Below the pieces are notes generated by a model. That model ran no database searches and had not been told where the DNA came from. It worked only from the letters and a program-made list of their open reading frames with translations. From Solirubrobacteraceae bacterium (lineage in GTDB: Bacteria; Actinomycetota; Thermoleophilia; Solirubrobacterales; Solirubrobacteraceae): a stretch of DNA of 64,000 bases. The stretch lies in the NCBI GenBank assembly GCA_029263125.1, contig JAJCYD010000014.1, positions 165,205 to 229,204 on the forward strand, written 5' to 3'. Positions 26,081 to 34,504 of this stretch are shown here, one piece after another. Within the stretch, counting starts at the first letter, position 1. Each line of letters begins with the position of its first letter. The position numbers and the translations under genes were made by a program.

Positions 26081-26103
26081 GCGGAATGATCCTTCCGTAT
26101 GCT
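26074..26103 (+). promoter_or_regulatory. Promoter of the DHA2 exporter
   Basis: TTGACA (26074-26079) and TATGCT (26098-26103) are separated by 18 bases, a near-consensus sigma-70 promoter. It would give a leader of roughly 50 bases before ATG 26164. The -35 element overlaps the TTG start of the divergent tetR gene. Confidence 0.7.
26082..26097. promoter_or_regulatory. Probable TetR operator
   Basis: CGGAA (26082-26086) and TTCCG (26093-26097) form an inverted repeat with a 6-base spacer. It occupies the spacer between -35 and -10 of the exporter promoter and covers the ribosome site of tetR, an ideal position for repression of both genes. Confidence 0.55.
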
Positions 26104-26163
26104 GGCACGCGAAAAAGCGGAACCAGACTTCATCTTAGACAGCGCATTCAGGGGATACCACCG

Positions 26164-27627
26164 ATGACCGATGAGCAGCTCGCCGAACGTCGCAAGTGGA
26201 TCGCGCTTGCGCTCCTGGCGACGACGCAGTTCGTGATCGTTCTCGACGCCGCGATCGTCAACGTCGCGATCCCGTCGATCGGCCGCGACCTGAAGTTCGC
26301 GACGGAGAACCTCGCCTGGATCCCCAACGCCTACGCGCTGACCTTCGGCGGCTTCCTGCTGCTCGGCGGGCGGATGGCCGACCTGCTCGGCCGGCGCCGG
26401 CTGTTCATGTGGGGGCTGATGCTCTTCGGCGTCTCGTCGCTGCTCGGCGGCTTCTCGCAGAGCGAGTCCCAGCTGATCGCCTTCCGTGCGCTGCAGGGCC
26501 TGGGCGCCGCGCTGCTGGCACCGTCGGCGCTGTCGATGGTCACGAACATGTTCAGCGAGGGCTCTGAGCGAAACACGGCGCTCGGCGTCTGGGGGGCGGT
26601 ATCGGGCTCGGGCGGCGCGGCGGGCGTGCTGCTCGGCGGCGTGCTGACCGAGTACGCCGGGTGGGAGTGGGTGCTGTGGGTCAACGTGCCGATCGCGCTC
26701 ATCGCGGTCATCCTCGCCCCGCGGCTGCTCGTCGAGAGCCGGCGCGAGTCCGAGACGCGCCACTTCGACGCGTTCGGCGCGCTGACGGTGACCGCCGGCC
26801 TGTCGCTGCTGGTCTTCGTTCTCGTGGAGACCGTTCGCGTGGGCTGGGGATCGACCCAGACCGTCTCCCTGCTGGCGCTGTCGATCGCCCTGATCGTCGT
26901 GTTCATCGTGATCGAGCGGCGGTCCGTCGCCCCGCTCGTGCCGTTCTCGATCTTCCGCAAGCGAACGCTGACGGGCGCCAACGTCATCGGCCTGCTGATC
27001 GGCGCCTCGCTGTTCTCGATGTTCTTCTTCCTCTCGCGCTACATGCAGGAGGTGCTCCGCTACGACGCGCTCAAGACCGGGCTGTCCTACCTGCCGCTCG
27101 CGCTCGTGATCATCGCCTCGGCCGGCGGCGCCTCGGTGCTCGTGACCAAGCTCGGCTTCAAGCCCGTGCTGATCGCCGGTCTCGGCCTGATCACGGTTGG
27201 CCTGCTGTGGTTCACGCAGCTGCCGGTGGATGGCGTGTACCTGTCGGACATCCTCGCCCCGATGATCATCTCGGCGGCCGGCCTCGGCTTCGCCTTCGTG
27301 CCGGTGACGATCGCTGCCGTCAGCGGGATCAGCGCGGACGACTCGGGGCTTGCGTCGGGGCTCATCAACACCTCCCAGCAGATCGGCGGCGCGCTCGGCC
27401 TGGCGGTGCTGGCGACGATCGCCAACTCCCAGACCCAGGATCTCATCCAGAGCGCGGGCGGCAATCCCGCGGAGCTGCCGAGCGCCCTCACGGAGGGCTT
27501 TCAGCAGGCGTTCCTCGCGGGGGCCGGGTTCGCCGTCCTCGGGATCCTCGCCGCGGTGTTCGTGATCCGCAGCTCAGATTCCAAGGAGCTCGTCGGGGTG
27601 GATCCCGTCGAGCTTCCGATGGCGTAG
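26164..27627 (+). CDS. DHA2 family MFS drug exporter (EmrB/QacA type)
   Basis: The 487-residue protein has 14 predicted TMs. It starts RRKWIALALLATTQFVIVLDAAIVNVAIPSIG and has the MFS motif A loop GGRMADLLGRRRLFMWG and the motif C-like GAVSGSGGAAGVLLGGVL. The Asp in TM1 (FVIVLDAAIVNVA) is conserved in proton-coupled DHA2 drug pumps. It exports hydrophobic or cationic compounds using the proton gradient. ATG 26164 follows AGGGG with suitable spacing. The divergent tetR gene and the shared palindrome point to inducible efflux. Confidence 0.94.
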   Translation: MTDEQLAERRKWIALALLATTQFVIVLDAAIVNVAIPSIGRDLKFATENLAWIPNAYALTFGGFLLLGGRMADLLGRRRLFMWGLMLFGVSSLLGGFSQSESQLIAFRALQGLGAALLAPSALSMVTNMFSEGSERNTALGVWGAVSGSGGAAGVLLGGVLTEYAGWEWVLWVNVPIALIAVILAPRLLVESRRESETRHFDAFGALTVTAGLSLLVFVLVETVRVGWGSTQTVSLLALSIALIVVFIVIERRSVAPLVPFSIFRKRTLTGANVIGLLIGASLFSMFFFLSRYMQEVLRYDALKTGLSYLPLALVIIASAGGASVLVTKLGFKPVLIAGLGLITVGLLWFTQLPVDGVYLSDILAPMIISAAGLGFAFVPVTIAAVSGISADDSGLASGLINTSQQIGGALGLAVLATIANSQTQDLIQSAGGNPAELPSALTEGFQQAFLAGAGFAVLGILAAVFVIRSSDSKELVGVDPVELPMA

Positions 27628-27641
27628 GCGTGCCCGGCGCA

Positions 27642-27647
27642 TAGGCT
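27642..27647 (+). promoter_or_regulatory. Candidate -10 box of a leaderless promoter
   Basis: TAGGCT lies 7 nt before the ATG at 27655, without a Shine-Dalgarno. The epimerase could thus have its own promoter despite being only 27 bases behind the exporter gene. Confidence 0.5.
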
Positions 27648-27654
27648 TGGCGCG

Positions 27655-28581
27655 ATGCGCGCACTCGTCACCGGCGGAGCCGGGTTCATCGGATCCACGC
27701 TCGTCGATGCGCTGCTGGCGCGCGGGGACACGGTCACCGTCGTCGACAACCTGTCAAGCGGCCGCGAGCAGAACCTCGCGGGCGCGCTCGCGGGTGGCGC
27801 CGAGCTCGTGCGCGCCGACGTGCGCGACGGGCCCGTGATCACGAGCATCGTCGCCACGGCGCGGCCACAGACGATCTTCCACCTCGCCGCCCAGGTCGAC
27901 GTGCGCATCTCGCTCGCCGACCCCGGCCGCGACGCCCGCACGAACGTCGAGGGCACCATCAACGTGCTCGAAGCGGGCCGCCTGGCGGGCGCCGAGCGGA
28001 TCGTCTTCTCCTCGACCGGTGGCGCGATCTATGGCGAGACGGACGTGTTGCCCACGCCGGAGACCGTCGCGCCGCTGCCGATGGCCGCCTACGGACAGAG
28101 CAAGTTCTGCGCCGAGCGGTACCTTGGCCTGTACAAGCGCCTGTATGGGCTGTCGACGATCGCCCTGCGCTTCGGCAACGTCTACGGCCCGCGCCAGGAC
28201 CCCCACGGGGAGGCGGGCGTGATAGCGATCTTCTGCGGACGGCTCGCGGCAGGCGAACGGCCCACCGTCTACGGCGACGGCACGCAGACGCGCGACTACA
28301 TCTATGTCGCGGACCTCGTCGACGCGCTGCTGCGCGCGGGGGACGGCGATGCTGGCGGCGTCGTGAACATCGGGACCGAGATCCAGACATCCGTGCTCGA
28401 GCTGCTCGAGGTGCTGCGCGCGCATCATGGCCCCGACGCCCCCGAGGCGCGCTTCGAGCCCGCTCGCACCGGCGAGATCGATCGCTCCTGCCTGGATGCC
28501 ACACGGGCTCGCGAGATGCTCGGCTGGCGTGCGAGCACGCCGATCGCAGATGGCCTGCGCCAGACCTACGACGCGGTGTAG
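27655..28581 (+). CDS. NAD-dependent sugar-nucleotide epimerase/dehydratase (GalE-like SDR)
   Basis: The 308-residue extended SDR has the NAD-binding GGAGFIGS at residues 7-14 and VVDNLSSG with Asp for the adenine ribose. It also has FHLAAQVDV, the catalytic Ser region FSSTGGAIYGE, Tyr-x3-Lys in YGQSKFCAE, and the substrate loop GNVYGPRQDPHGEAGVIAIF. This pattern fits UDP-glucose 4-epimerase and related enzymes that act on nucleotide sugars for surface glycans. Length is slightly below the usual 320-340. The exact sugar specificity is not determinable. Confidence 0.92.
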   Translation: MRALVTGGAGFIGSTLVDALLARGDTVTVVDNLSSGREQNLAGALAGGAELVRADVRDGPVITSIVATARPQTIFHLAAQVDVRISLADPGRDARTNVEGTINVLEAGRLAGAERIVFSSTGGAIYGETDVLPTPETVAPLPMAAYGQSKFCAERYLGLYKRLYGLSTIALRFGNVYGPRQDPHGEAGVIAIFCGRLAAGERPTVYGDGTQTRDYIYVADLVDALLRAGDGDAGGVVNIGTEIQTSVLELLEVLRAHHGPDAPEARFEPARTGEIDRSCLDATRAREMLGWRASTPIADGLRQTYDAV

Positions 28582-28679
28582 CCGGTCGGGCTCGCGACAC
28601 GGAGTCCGGGGAGGTTGCCCATGCCCGCGGAGGGGGAATGATCTTGGGATCGTCTCGCAAGCCCCGAAGGGAGTAGCCG

Positions 28680-28844
28680 ATGACTGACACGATCTGCGGT
28701 CACGAAGGGTGTACCTGCAAGGCCCGTGAGGACGGGTTCTGCTCGGATTACTGCGCGCAGCACGCCGCCGAGAGCCACGGCGACGCCGATCACCAGTGTG
28801 GCTGCGGCCACATGCAATGCGACACGGAGGCCGGCGCCGTGTGA
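28680..28844 (+). CDS. Small bacterial metallothionein
   Basis: A 54-codon gene starts at ATG 28680 after a GAAGGGAG ribosome site. The protein has eight Cys (C6, C11, C13, C21, C25, C40, C42, C47) and five His. The order matches SmtA/BmtA metallothioneins: CGHEGCTCK, then GFCSDYCAQHAAESHG, then CGCGHMQCD. In that family the YC..AC..H central segment and GCGH..C segment bind zinc, cadmium or copper in one cluster. The protein buffers or sequesters metal in the cytoplasm. It lies in a gene-poor stretch behind the epimerase; a decayed copy follows 316 bases downstream. Confidence 0.88.
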   Translation: MTDTICGHEGCTCKAREDGFCSDYCAQHAAESHGDADHQCGCGHMQCDTEAGAV

Positions 28845-29052
28845 CGGGCTGCCCCGCGCGGCTCGTCATGTTGCCCGCAGCGCTGCGCTTCTGCGGAAAG
28901 TACGCGTGGTACACGCCGGACCTGGGCTTCGGCCACGACCCGGTCCTCGCGTCCCCTGCCGCGAGCGGCCGGGCGCCCATCGCAGCGATGTCGCGGCAAC
29001 GCGGGGTCGCCATCGCCGACGTGCCCGAACCCGAAGCGTCGTGACCGGAGGG

Positions 29053-29092
29053 GCTCGCGGAACGCGGCGATCGGGACGAGGGCCATCGCGCC
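29053..29092 (-). repeat. 40-bp exact copy of part of the MMPL transporter gene
   Basis: These 40 bases are identical to 32156-32195 inside the MMPL gene. In the minus-strand frame both encode GAMALVPIAAFRE. The flanks differ, with short similarity on the coding side only, so this is a remnant of a second MMPL gene or a small duplication. Confidence 0.8.
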
Positions 29093-29159
29093 CAAGGTCT
29101 CACCCGGCGGCGGGCATGACCAGGGCATCCTGACTCGCCCGAACTCGAGGGAGTAGCGC

Positions 29160-29238
29160 ATCGCGGATAGGACCTGTGGTCACCGACGTTGTGCCCGCGA
29201 AGCCCGGCAGGACGGGGTTCTGCTCGGACTACCGCTAA
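29160..29238 (+). pseudogene. Decayed second metallothionein copy
   Basis: The sequence aligns codon by codon with the metallothionein at 28680. The ribosome site GAGGGAG is kept, but ATG has become ATC. TGT-GGT-CAC is kept, the third Cys codon is now CGC, one extra G shifts the frame after the GAC-GGG codons, and a TAA follows where the fifth Cys should be. No functional product is possible. Its 3' end overlaps the converging gene by four bases. Confidence 0.75.
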
Positions 29239-30629
29239 CGAAGCCGCGAGCGCACACGAGTGAGCACGCAGGCATCCCCGCCGCACAGCACGGCCGAGCT
29301 TCCGTATACCTTGCCCGTTTCGAAGCTGCGGCGCACCCCGCGGTCGCGGTCATAGATTCCCGTGTAGCGCGGACGATCGTCGGGTCCGCCGGTGCGGCGC
29401 ATGCGCACCTCGCGTCCTTGGAGGGTGACCTCGAAGCGCGAAGCGGGCCGGTCCAGGGTCGCCATGAGCACGATCTTCGATGGATCCGAACGGCTCGTGC
29501 GCAGGCCGATGCGGCGGTCCTCGAGCTCCGGCTGCGCGGCGAGCGTGACGGCGTTCAGCCTGCGCGGGGCGCGGTGACGCTGCACGGTTCCGTCCCCGAG
29601 GGTGACCGCGAGCGTGATCGCAGCCGGTTTCACGCTCGCCGGATAGACGGCGATGAACGCCCGCCCGACCTCTGACAGCTCGAGCGAGCGCGTGCCGCCG
29701 GGCCCGGCGATTCGCACGGCTCGCACCGACGGGGCGACCGCGCCCCACACGATCAGCCGCTTCGGTGAGCGCGGACCGGGGCTGAACGCGCCCCGTGCGG
29801 GCCGTGGCCCGTAGTGCGTGGCATCCGCGAAGATCGCATCCTTCGCGAGGTTGCCGCACATCGGTGCTGCGGCTTCGAGCGTGGGTCGACCCGCGTTGAA
29901 CTGCGCGCACGTCTGTCCCTCGCGCGGACCGGTGCGCCGCAGGTTCGCCGACACGCTCCAGTCCCCGCGACCACCGGAATCGTGCGCCGTCGCCGATCCG
30001 CGACCGGCCATCGAGAACTCGGGCGCAACGCGGATCTGCCAGAAGCGCGTGCTGCCGTCGCGCAGGTGCGCCGCCAGCGTCGCCGTGCCGCGCGCCTTCG
30101 AGCTGTAGAGCAGCAGGAACGCTCGATGTCGTGACAGCGGAACCTCGTATGTGCCGCCCGGGCCGTTGACGACGACGCGGCGGACCTCCGGCGACGCCTG
30201 CCCGTGAACCTGCACGACACCGCCATCAGAACTGCCCCACGAGAACCCCAGCGGGGAAGCGGGGCCGCCGGCCTCGCGCACGACGCAGCTGCCGCCGTCG
30301 CGCACGGGGTACGCTCGCGCGCGCCGTTCGGGGCCGACCTCGGCGCAGGTGTGGCGCTGCGAGCGACCGCGGCGGCGCTTGGAGAACTCGTGGTAGAGGA
30401 CGGCGTACGGCTCGCCGCTGGTGGGATGAGGGGCACGCATCTCGATCCAGCCCTCCGCAGGGTTTCCGGCGCGGTACGGCGAGATCGGCTGACCGATCGA
30501 CACCAGCGGCGAACTCGAGCGCGTCGGCTGCTTGGGATCCCCACCCGTGACCGCGACCGCGATCGCCGCGGTCGCGAGGAGCATCGCGCCGGCACCGAGT
30601 GCGATGGCCCGGGACGTCGTGAGCCTCAT
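29235..30629 (-). CDS. Secreted or membrane-anchored protein with two copies of a two-cysteine repeat
   Basis: The 464-residue protein begins with a signal-anchor helix (ALGAGAMLLATAAIAVAV). Two related units follow. Unit A (about 60-200) has W61, C95, C115 and then VHGQASPEVRRVVVNGPGGTYEV..AFLLLYSSKA..AHLRDGST. Unit B (about 222-355) has W224, C241, C258 and then VWGAVAPSVRAVRIAGPGGTRSL..AFIAVYPASV..VTLGDGTV. A third, shorter strand-rich region ends with CGGDACVLTRV. The paired Cys suggest a disulfide per unit outside the membrane. ATG 30629 overlaps the stop of the upstream gene. It is the last gene of the ECF sigma operon. The family is not known to me. Confidence 0.75.
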   Translation of the reverse strand: MRLTTSRAIALGAGAMLLATAAIAVAVTGGDPKQPTRSSSPLVSIGQPISPYRAGNPAEGWIEMRAPHPTSGEPYAVLYHEFSKRRRGRSQRHTCAEVGPERRARAYPVRDGGSCVVREAGGPASPLGFSWGSSDGGVVQVHGQASPEVRRVVVNGPGGTYEVPLSRHRAFLLLYSSKARGTATLAAHLRDGSTRFWQIRVAPEFSMAGRGSATAHDSGGRGDWSVSANLRRTGPREGQTCAQFNAGRPTLEAAAPMCGNLAKDAIFADATHYGPRPARGAFSPGPRSPKRLIVWGAVAPSVRAVRIAGPGGTRSLELSEVGRAFIAVYPASVKPAAITLAVTLGDGTVQRHRAPRRLNAVTLAAQPELEDRRIGLRTSRSDPSKIVLMATLDRPASRFEVTLQGREVRMRRTGGPDDRPRYTGIYDRDRGVRRSFETGKVYGSSAVLCGGDACVLTRVRSRLR

Positions 30630-31360
30630 GGCCCCTCCTTCGGCTCGATGGATACGGGCGATCGCAACAACGGCGCGCTCGAGGGGACGGCCTCCGGACG
30701 GCCGCTGCGCGCAAGCTCGGCGCCCGTGCCGTCGCGCACGAGCGTCCCGGCCAGGGATGGCGCACCGCGCGCGTTGGGCTCAGCGAAGTCGGCCGCAAAG
30801 AAGCGCAGACCGGCCGGCAGGCCGCGATCGCGCAGGAGCGCGGGTGCAGGCATCTGCGGCGCGACTGCGAGCCGGCGTCCGTCGCCGAGCGTCAGCTCGA
30901 CGCGCGTCGCACGACCGTCCACGAGACCCGCGACGACACCGGTCGTATCGCCCCCCGACACGACCAGCAGCGACGTCATGGCCGTGTCGCGGGTGCATCG
31001 ACCGCTGCCGCTGGACTGGATCGAAAGCGTCACGTAGGCGCACAGCCCGACGGGCCCGTCGCTGGCGGCGTTGCCGATGCGCGCCTTGTAGACCACGAGC
31101 TGCCAGGCGTTCGAGCGGTACCGATCGCCGCTGGACAGCACGGTGCGCACGCCTGGGCTCGCCTGCGTGGGAAGGGCGGTCTCGCCGTTGACGAGACCAG
31201 CCCACTCGACCTGGCTGCCGGCCGCCGGGACAGCGACCACGGCGGTCGCGGCGAGAACGGCCAGCAGCGGGTGCGCGCGCCACCAGGCGGGTCGTGGGCG
31301 GCGGCTCAGTGCGGCCTCGAGATCGGCGCCCATGCGCTGCAGCGCGGGGATCGAGCTCAT
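30626..31360 (-). CDS. Single-TM protein, probable anti-sigma factor, with one two-cysteine repeat
   Basis: The 244-residue protein has a 26-residue cytoplasmic N-terminus (MGADLEAALSRRPRPAWWRAHP) and one TM (LLAVLAATAVVAVPAAG). The extracytoplasmic part has W86, C107, C122, then VVAGLVDGRATRVELTLGDG..RFFAADF, the same plan as the repeats in the next gene. It directly follows an ECF sigma gene with an ATGA overlap, the usual place for an anti-sigma factor. The cytoplasmic portion is short and has no HxxxCxxC zinc finger. An anti-sigma role is inferred from position and topology only. Confidence 0.7.
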   Translation of the reverse strand: MSSIPALQRMGADLEAALSRRPRPAWWRAHPLLAVLAATAVVAVPAAGSQVEWAGLVNGETALPTQASPGVRTVLSSGDRYRSNAWQLVVYKARIGNAASDGPVGLCAYVTLSIQSSGSGRCTRDTAMTSLLVVSGGDTTGVVAGLVDGRATRVELTLGDGRRLAVAPQMPAPALLRDRGLPAGLRFFAADFAEPNARGAPSLAGTLVRDGTGAELARSGRPEAVPSSAPLLRSPVSIEPKEGP

Positions 31361-31914
31361 GCCGGTCGGGCCTTCGCGTCGCTGAGCCGCCGGTCCAGCG
31401 CACGCAGCGCCCGCGACACCCTGGCGCGCGCGGTCTGTTCGGAGACGCCCAGGCGCTCCGCGACCTCGGGGTATCCGAGCTCGCCGACGACGCGCAGCTC
31501 CAGCGCTGCGCGATGATCGTCCGACAGCTCGCGCAGCTGCTCGGCGATCAGCCCGCGCATCGTCGCGACGCCCGCGAGCTCTTCGATCCGCGCGAGGCTC
31601 TCGTCGTCGAGATCGGGTCGCGGCACGCCAAGGCGTTGCAGCGCGGCGCGCTCCGTGCGACCCTTGCGAACGTAGCGCGACAAGAGGCGCCGCGCGACGG
31701 TGTACAGCAGCGCCGCCTCGGACTCGGCCGTCGCGCCGCGAAAGCGCCGGCGCCCGGTGAATGCCTGCGCGAACGTCTCGCCGACGAGGTCGACGGAGAC
31801 CTCGGCGTCGAAGGTTCGTCGCATGAAGAACGCGAGCAATCCCTGCTGATGGCGGGCGTAGAGCTCAGCGAATGTCGACGGTCCGAGCCGCGGCTCGCGC
31901 ATGTGTCCGTCCAT
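31357..31914 (-). CDS. ECF RNA polymerase sigma factor
   Basis: The 185-residue sigma factor has region 2 (FAELYARHQQGLLAFFMRRTFDAEVSVDLVGETFAQAF) and region 4 (LRELSDDHRAALELRVVGELGYPEVAERLGVSEQTARARVSRALRAL). The length is normal for an ECF factor with no extra domain. ATG 31914 follows GAGGAAG at a good distance. It is the first gene of a three-gene overlapping operon with a single-TM partner and a secreted protein, suggesting control of envelope functions in response to an extracytoplasmic signal. Confidence 0.95.
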   Translation of the reverse strand: MDGHMREPRLGPSTFAELYARHQQGLLAFFMRRTFDAEVSVDLVGETFAQAFTGRRRFRGATAESEAALLYTVARRLLSRYVRKGRTERAALQRLGVPRPDLDDESLARIEELAGVATMRGLIAEQLRELSDDHRAALELRVVGELGYPEVAERLGVSEQTARARVSRALRALDRRLSDAKARPA

Positions 31915-31976
31915 ACTTCCTCAGTGCCGGAACCTGAGGCGCTGTGACCGGTGGACGTTCCTCAGCGCACCCACGA

Positions 31977-34454
31977 TCACCCGACGCGACGCGCCTGACC
32001 GCCCGCGACGCCGGCCGATGCGGGGGGCCGCCAGCGGCGCAGCCGCTTGCCGGGCCAGCCGCTGCGATAGCTCACCAGCGCGATGATCGCCGGGACGAGG
32101 ATCGTACGCACGAGGAAGGCGTCGATCAGCAGGCCGGCGGCCATCACGAACGCCAGCTCGCGGAACGCGGCGATCGGGACGAGGGCCATCGCGCCGAAGG
32201 ACAGCGCGAGCACGATGCCGGCAGCCGAGATCGCCCGGGCGGCGCCGGCGCCGGCAGTGACGATCGCGTCGTCCAGCGGTTGTCGCTGGGCCTCGTCCCA
32301 CACGCGTCCGACGAGGAAGATGTTGTAGTCCGAGCCCAGCGCCACGAGCAGCACGCCGGCCGCGATCGGCACGTAGTAGGTGATCTCGCCATGGTCCAGG
32401 ATGCCCTGGAAGAAGATCGTCGCCAGGCCGAGCGCGGCAAGCGGCCCGAGGGCGGCAGCAGCCACGAGGTACAGGGGGGCCACGAGCCCGCGCAGGAAGA
32501 TGACGAGGACGAGCAGCACGGCCAGCAGGACCGCCGGAATGACACGCGAGAGATCGTCGACCGCGCCGTCGATCGTCTCCTGGGAGAGCGCGGTGTCTCC
32601 GGCGAAGCTTGAGTCCGCGTCTGCAAGCCCGGCCAGCCCGGCCAGCGTCGCGCTGACGTCGCGCAGGCGGCGAACGCGATCGACGGCCTCGGCGCCGAGC
32701 GGATCGGCTTCGAGCACGATCACGTAGCGCGCGGCGTTCATGTTCGTGGCGAGCACGGCTCCGCCCGCGACGTTTGTCGGATTGGATGCCGGACCGATCA
32801 CCTCGGCGACGCCCGGCTGCGCCTTCAGCAGGCGCTGCAATTGCGCGAGCTCGGCCCGACGGCCGGCGACCCCCGGCTGCTCGACGATCAGCACCGTCGG
32901 CGACAGGATCCCGGGAACGAACCCCCGGCTGGCCTGCGCATAGGCGACGCGCGCGTTGCTGTCGGCCGGCAGGCCGCGGATCAGTGGGTTTCCGAGCTTC
33001 ATCCAGCCGATGGCGCCGCCCATCGCGATCAGCACGATCAGGCAGGACGCGATCGTCCGTCGTGGCGCGCGGACGGCAACGCCGACGACACGCCGCGCCA
33101 CACCTTCGCGCTTGGCGTCCCGTTTCGCTCGCCGTGTCGGGCGTGGCGCGTGGGGCCAGAAGAGCGTGGCGCCGAGCACCGCGAGCGTCGCCGGGATGAA
33201 CGTCATCGAGACCGCGAGCGCGACGAGGACCGCCATCGCCATCCCCGGTCCGAACGCCTGCAGGAAGCCGAGATCGGCCACGACCAGCACGCCGCAGGCG
33301 GCGGCGACCGCCAGGCCGCAGGTGAGGATGATCGGCGTGAGCTCGGCGGTCGTGCGTCGCGCGGCGTCGCGCGGCTCGTACCCGTCGGCGAGCTTGCGCC
33401 GAAAGCGCGACAGGAAGAACAACGAGTAGTCGGTGACGACGCCGAACAGCAACGCGACGACGATCGGTTGGACCTCGCTGGGAACCGAGACGCCGACGAT
33501 CTCGCCCAGGGTGGCGACCAGCCGGATCGAGATGAGGTAGGCCAGCGCGACGGTGACGAGGTTGACGAGCGGCGCCAGGACCGAACGGAAGTACAGGCCC
33601 ACGGCGACCAGCACCAGCAGCAGCGTCGCGATCTCCACGAGCGGCAGGTGCTCGGCGATGACGTCGGCCTGCTGGGCGCGCGCGGCGATCGCACCCGTCA
33701 CGCCCACGAACGCGCGCGGGACGTCCGGTCGCACATGGCGGTCGGCGAACCGCCGTGCGGCGCCGATGCGGCCGTTCTGGCCGATGTCCGGTCCGAACAG
33801 CAGCGGCGCCAGCAGGGTGGTGGAGCGCTCGCGCACGAGTGGCGCGACGCCCAACGCGTTGGAGAAGACGTACCCGCGCGTCGAGCGCAGCTGCGGCAGC
33901 TCGCCGCGGTTCAGCTCGACGATGCTGCGCACGGCGAGCCCCTGCCCGGGCAGCGACAGGCCTTTGGCGTCGCGCGCGACGACGACGGTCCGGCTGAGCA
34001 GCGGGAAGCTGAAGAGCTCTGCCGAGCGCTCCTCGGTCGTGATCGCCTCGGCTCCCGCTGGCACGAGGTCGCCCAGCGCGCCGACCTGTGCCTCGCGAAT
34101 CGACGGCAATCCGAACGTCACGGCGGCGGCGATGGCGATCCAGCCGACGACGACGGCAAATCGCCAGCGTACGATCCCGGCCGCGACCCGCGTCGCGGCA
34201 GCGCCGGCTTGGGCCTCGGGGACGACCGGAGTCCGGGGAGGCTGGACGACCGCCTGCTCGCGACCTGCGGGCACGGGTGGCGGTATCCGTCGCCCGTGCG
34301 CCCGGCCGCTCACGAGTCGGGTGAGCACGCCTCCCGCGGCGGCCCCGATGAGGCCGATCAACGCTGTGCGCACCGGCCCGCTGCTCCTTCGGACCAGCAC
34401 CGCAAGACGGGCCAGCAAGCCCATCACCAGGCCGACGAGAGCAGATCTGAGCAC
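31977..34454 (-). CDS. MMPL/RND family membrane transporter
   Basis: The 825-residue protein has two TM1-plus-five-helix halves. The first long extracytoplasmic loop follows FAVVVGWIAIAAAVTFGLP. The core of half one includes LLLVLVAVGLYFRSVLAPLVNLVTVALAYLIS, then VVALLFGVVTDYSLFFLSRFR, the MMPL GxxxDYxxF motif. Half two repeats it with LLVALGSDYNIFLVGRVWDEA and AISAAGIVLALSFGAMALVPIAAF. The family exports lipids, siderophores or hydrophobic compounds with proton coupling. An extra 95-residue N-terminal region has two TMs (LVGLVMGLLARLAVLV, TALIGLIGAAAGGVLT). The start is GTG with GAGGAG nearby. A 40-bp piece of this gene is duplicated at 29053. Confidence 0.93.
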   Translation of the reverse strand: MLRSALVGLVMGLLARLAVLVRRSSGPVRTALIGLIGAAAGGVLTRLVSGRAHGRRIPPPVPAGREQAVVQPPRTPVVPEAQAGAAATRVAAGIVRWRFAVVVGWIAIAAAVTFGLPSIREAQVGALGDLVPAGAEAITTEERSAELFSFPLLSRTVVVARDAKGLSLPGQGLAVRSIVELNRGELPQLRSTRGYVFSNALGVAPLVRERSTTLLAPLLFGPDIGQNGRIGAARRFADRHVRPDVPRAFVGVTGAIAARAQQADVIAEHLPLVEIATLLLVLVAVGLYFRSVLAPLVNLVTVALAYLISIRLVATLGEIVGVSVPSEVQPIVVALLFGVVTDYSLFFLSRFRRKLADGYEPRDAARRTTAELTPIILTCGLAVAAACGVLVVADLGFLQAFGPGMAMAVLVALAVSMTFIPATLAVLGATLFWPHAPRPTRRAKRDAKREGVARRVVGVAVRAPRRTIASCLIVLIAMGGAIGWMKLGNPLIRGLPADSNARVAYAQASRGFVPGILSPTVLIVEQPGVAGRRAELAQLQRLLKAQPGVAEVIGPASNPTNVAGGAVLATNMNAARYVIVLEADPLGAEAVDRVRRLRDVSATLAGLAGLADADSSFAGDTALSQETIDGAVDDLSRVIPAVLLAVLLVLVIFLRGLVAPLYLVAAAALGPLAALGLATIFFQGILDHGEITYYVPIAAGVLLVALGSDYNIFLVGRVWDEAQRQPLDDAIVTAGAGAARAISAAGIVLALSFGAMALVPIAAFRELAFVMAAGLLIDAFLVRTILVPAIIALVSYRSGWPGKRLRRWRPPASAGVAGGQARRVG
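32156..32195 (-). repeat. Partner of the 40-bp exact repeat at 29053
   Basis: This is the intact copy, lying in the C-terminal GAMALVPIAAFRE segment of the MMPL transporter. Confidence 0.8.
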
Positions 34455-34504
34455 GACGGCTCCTCAGTGTTGGTGGTCAGTCGCGCAAGATGGAGTGAGC
34501 GAGA

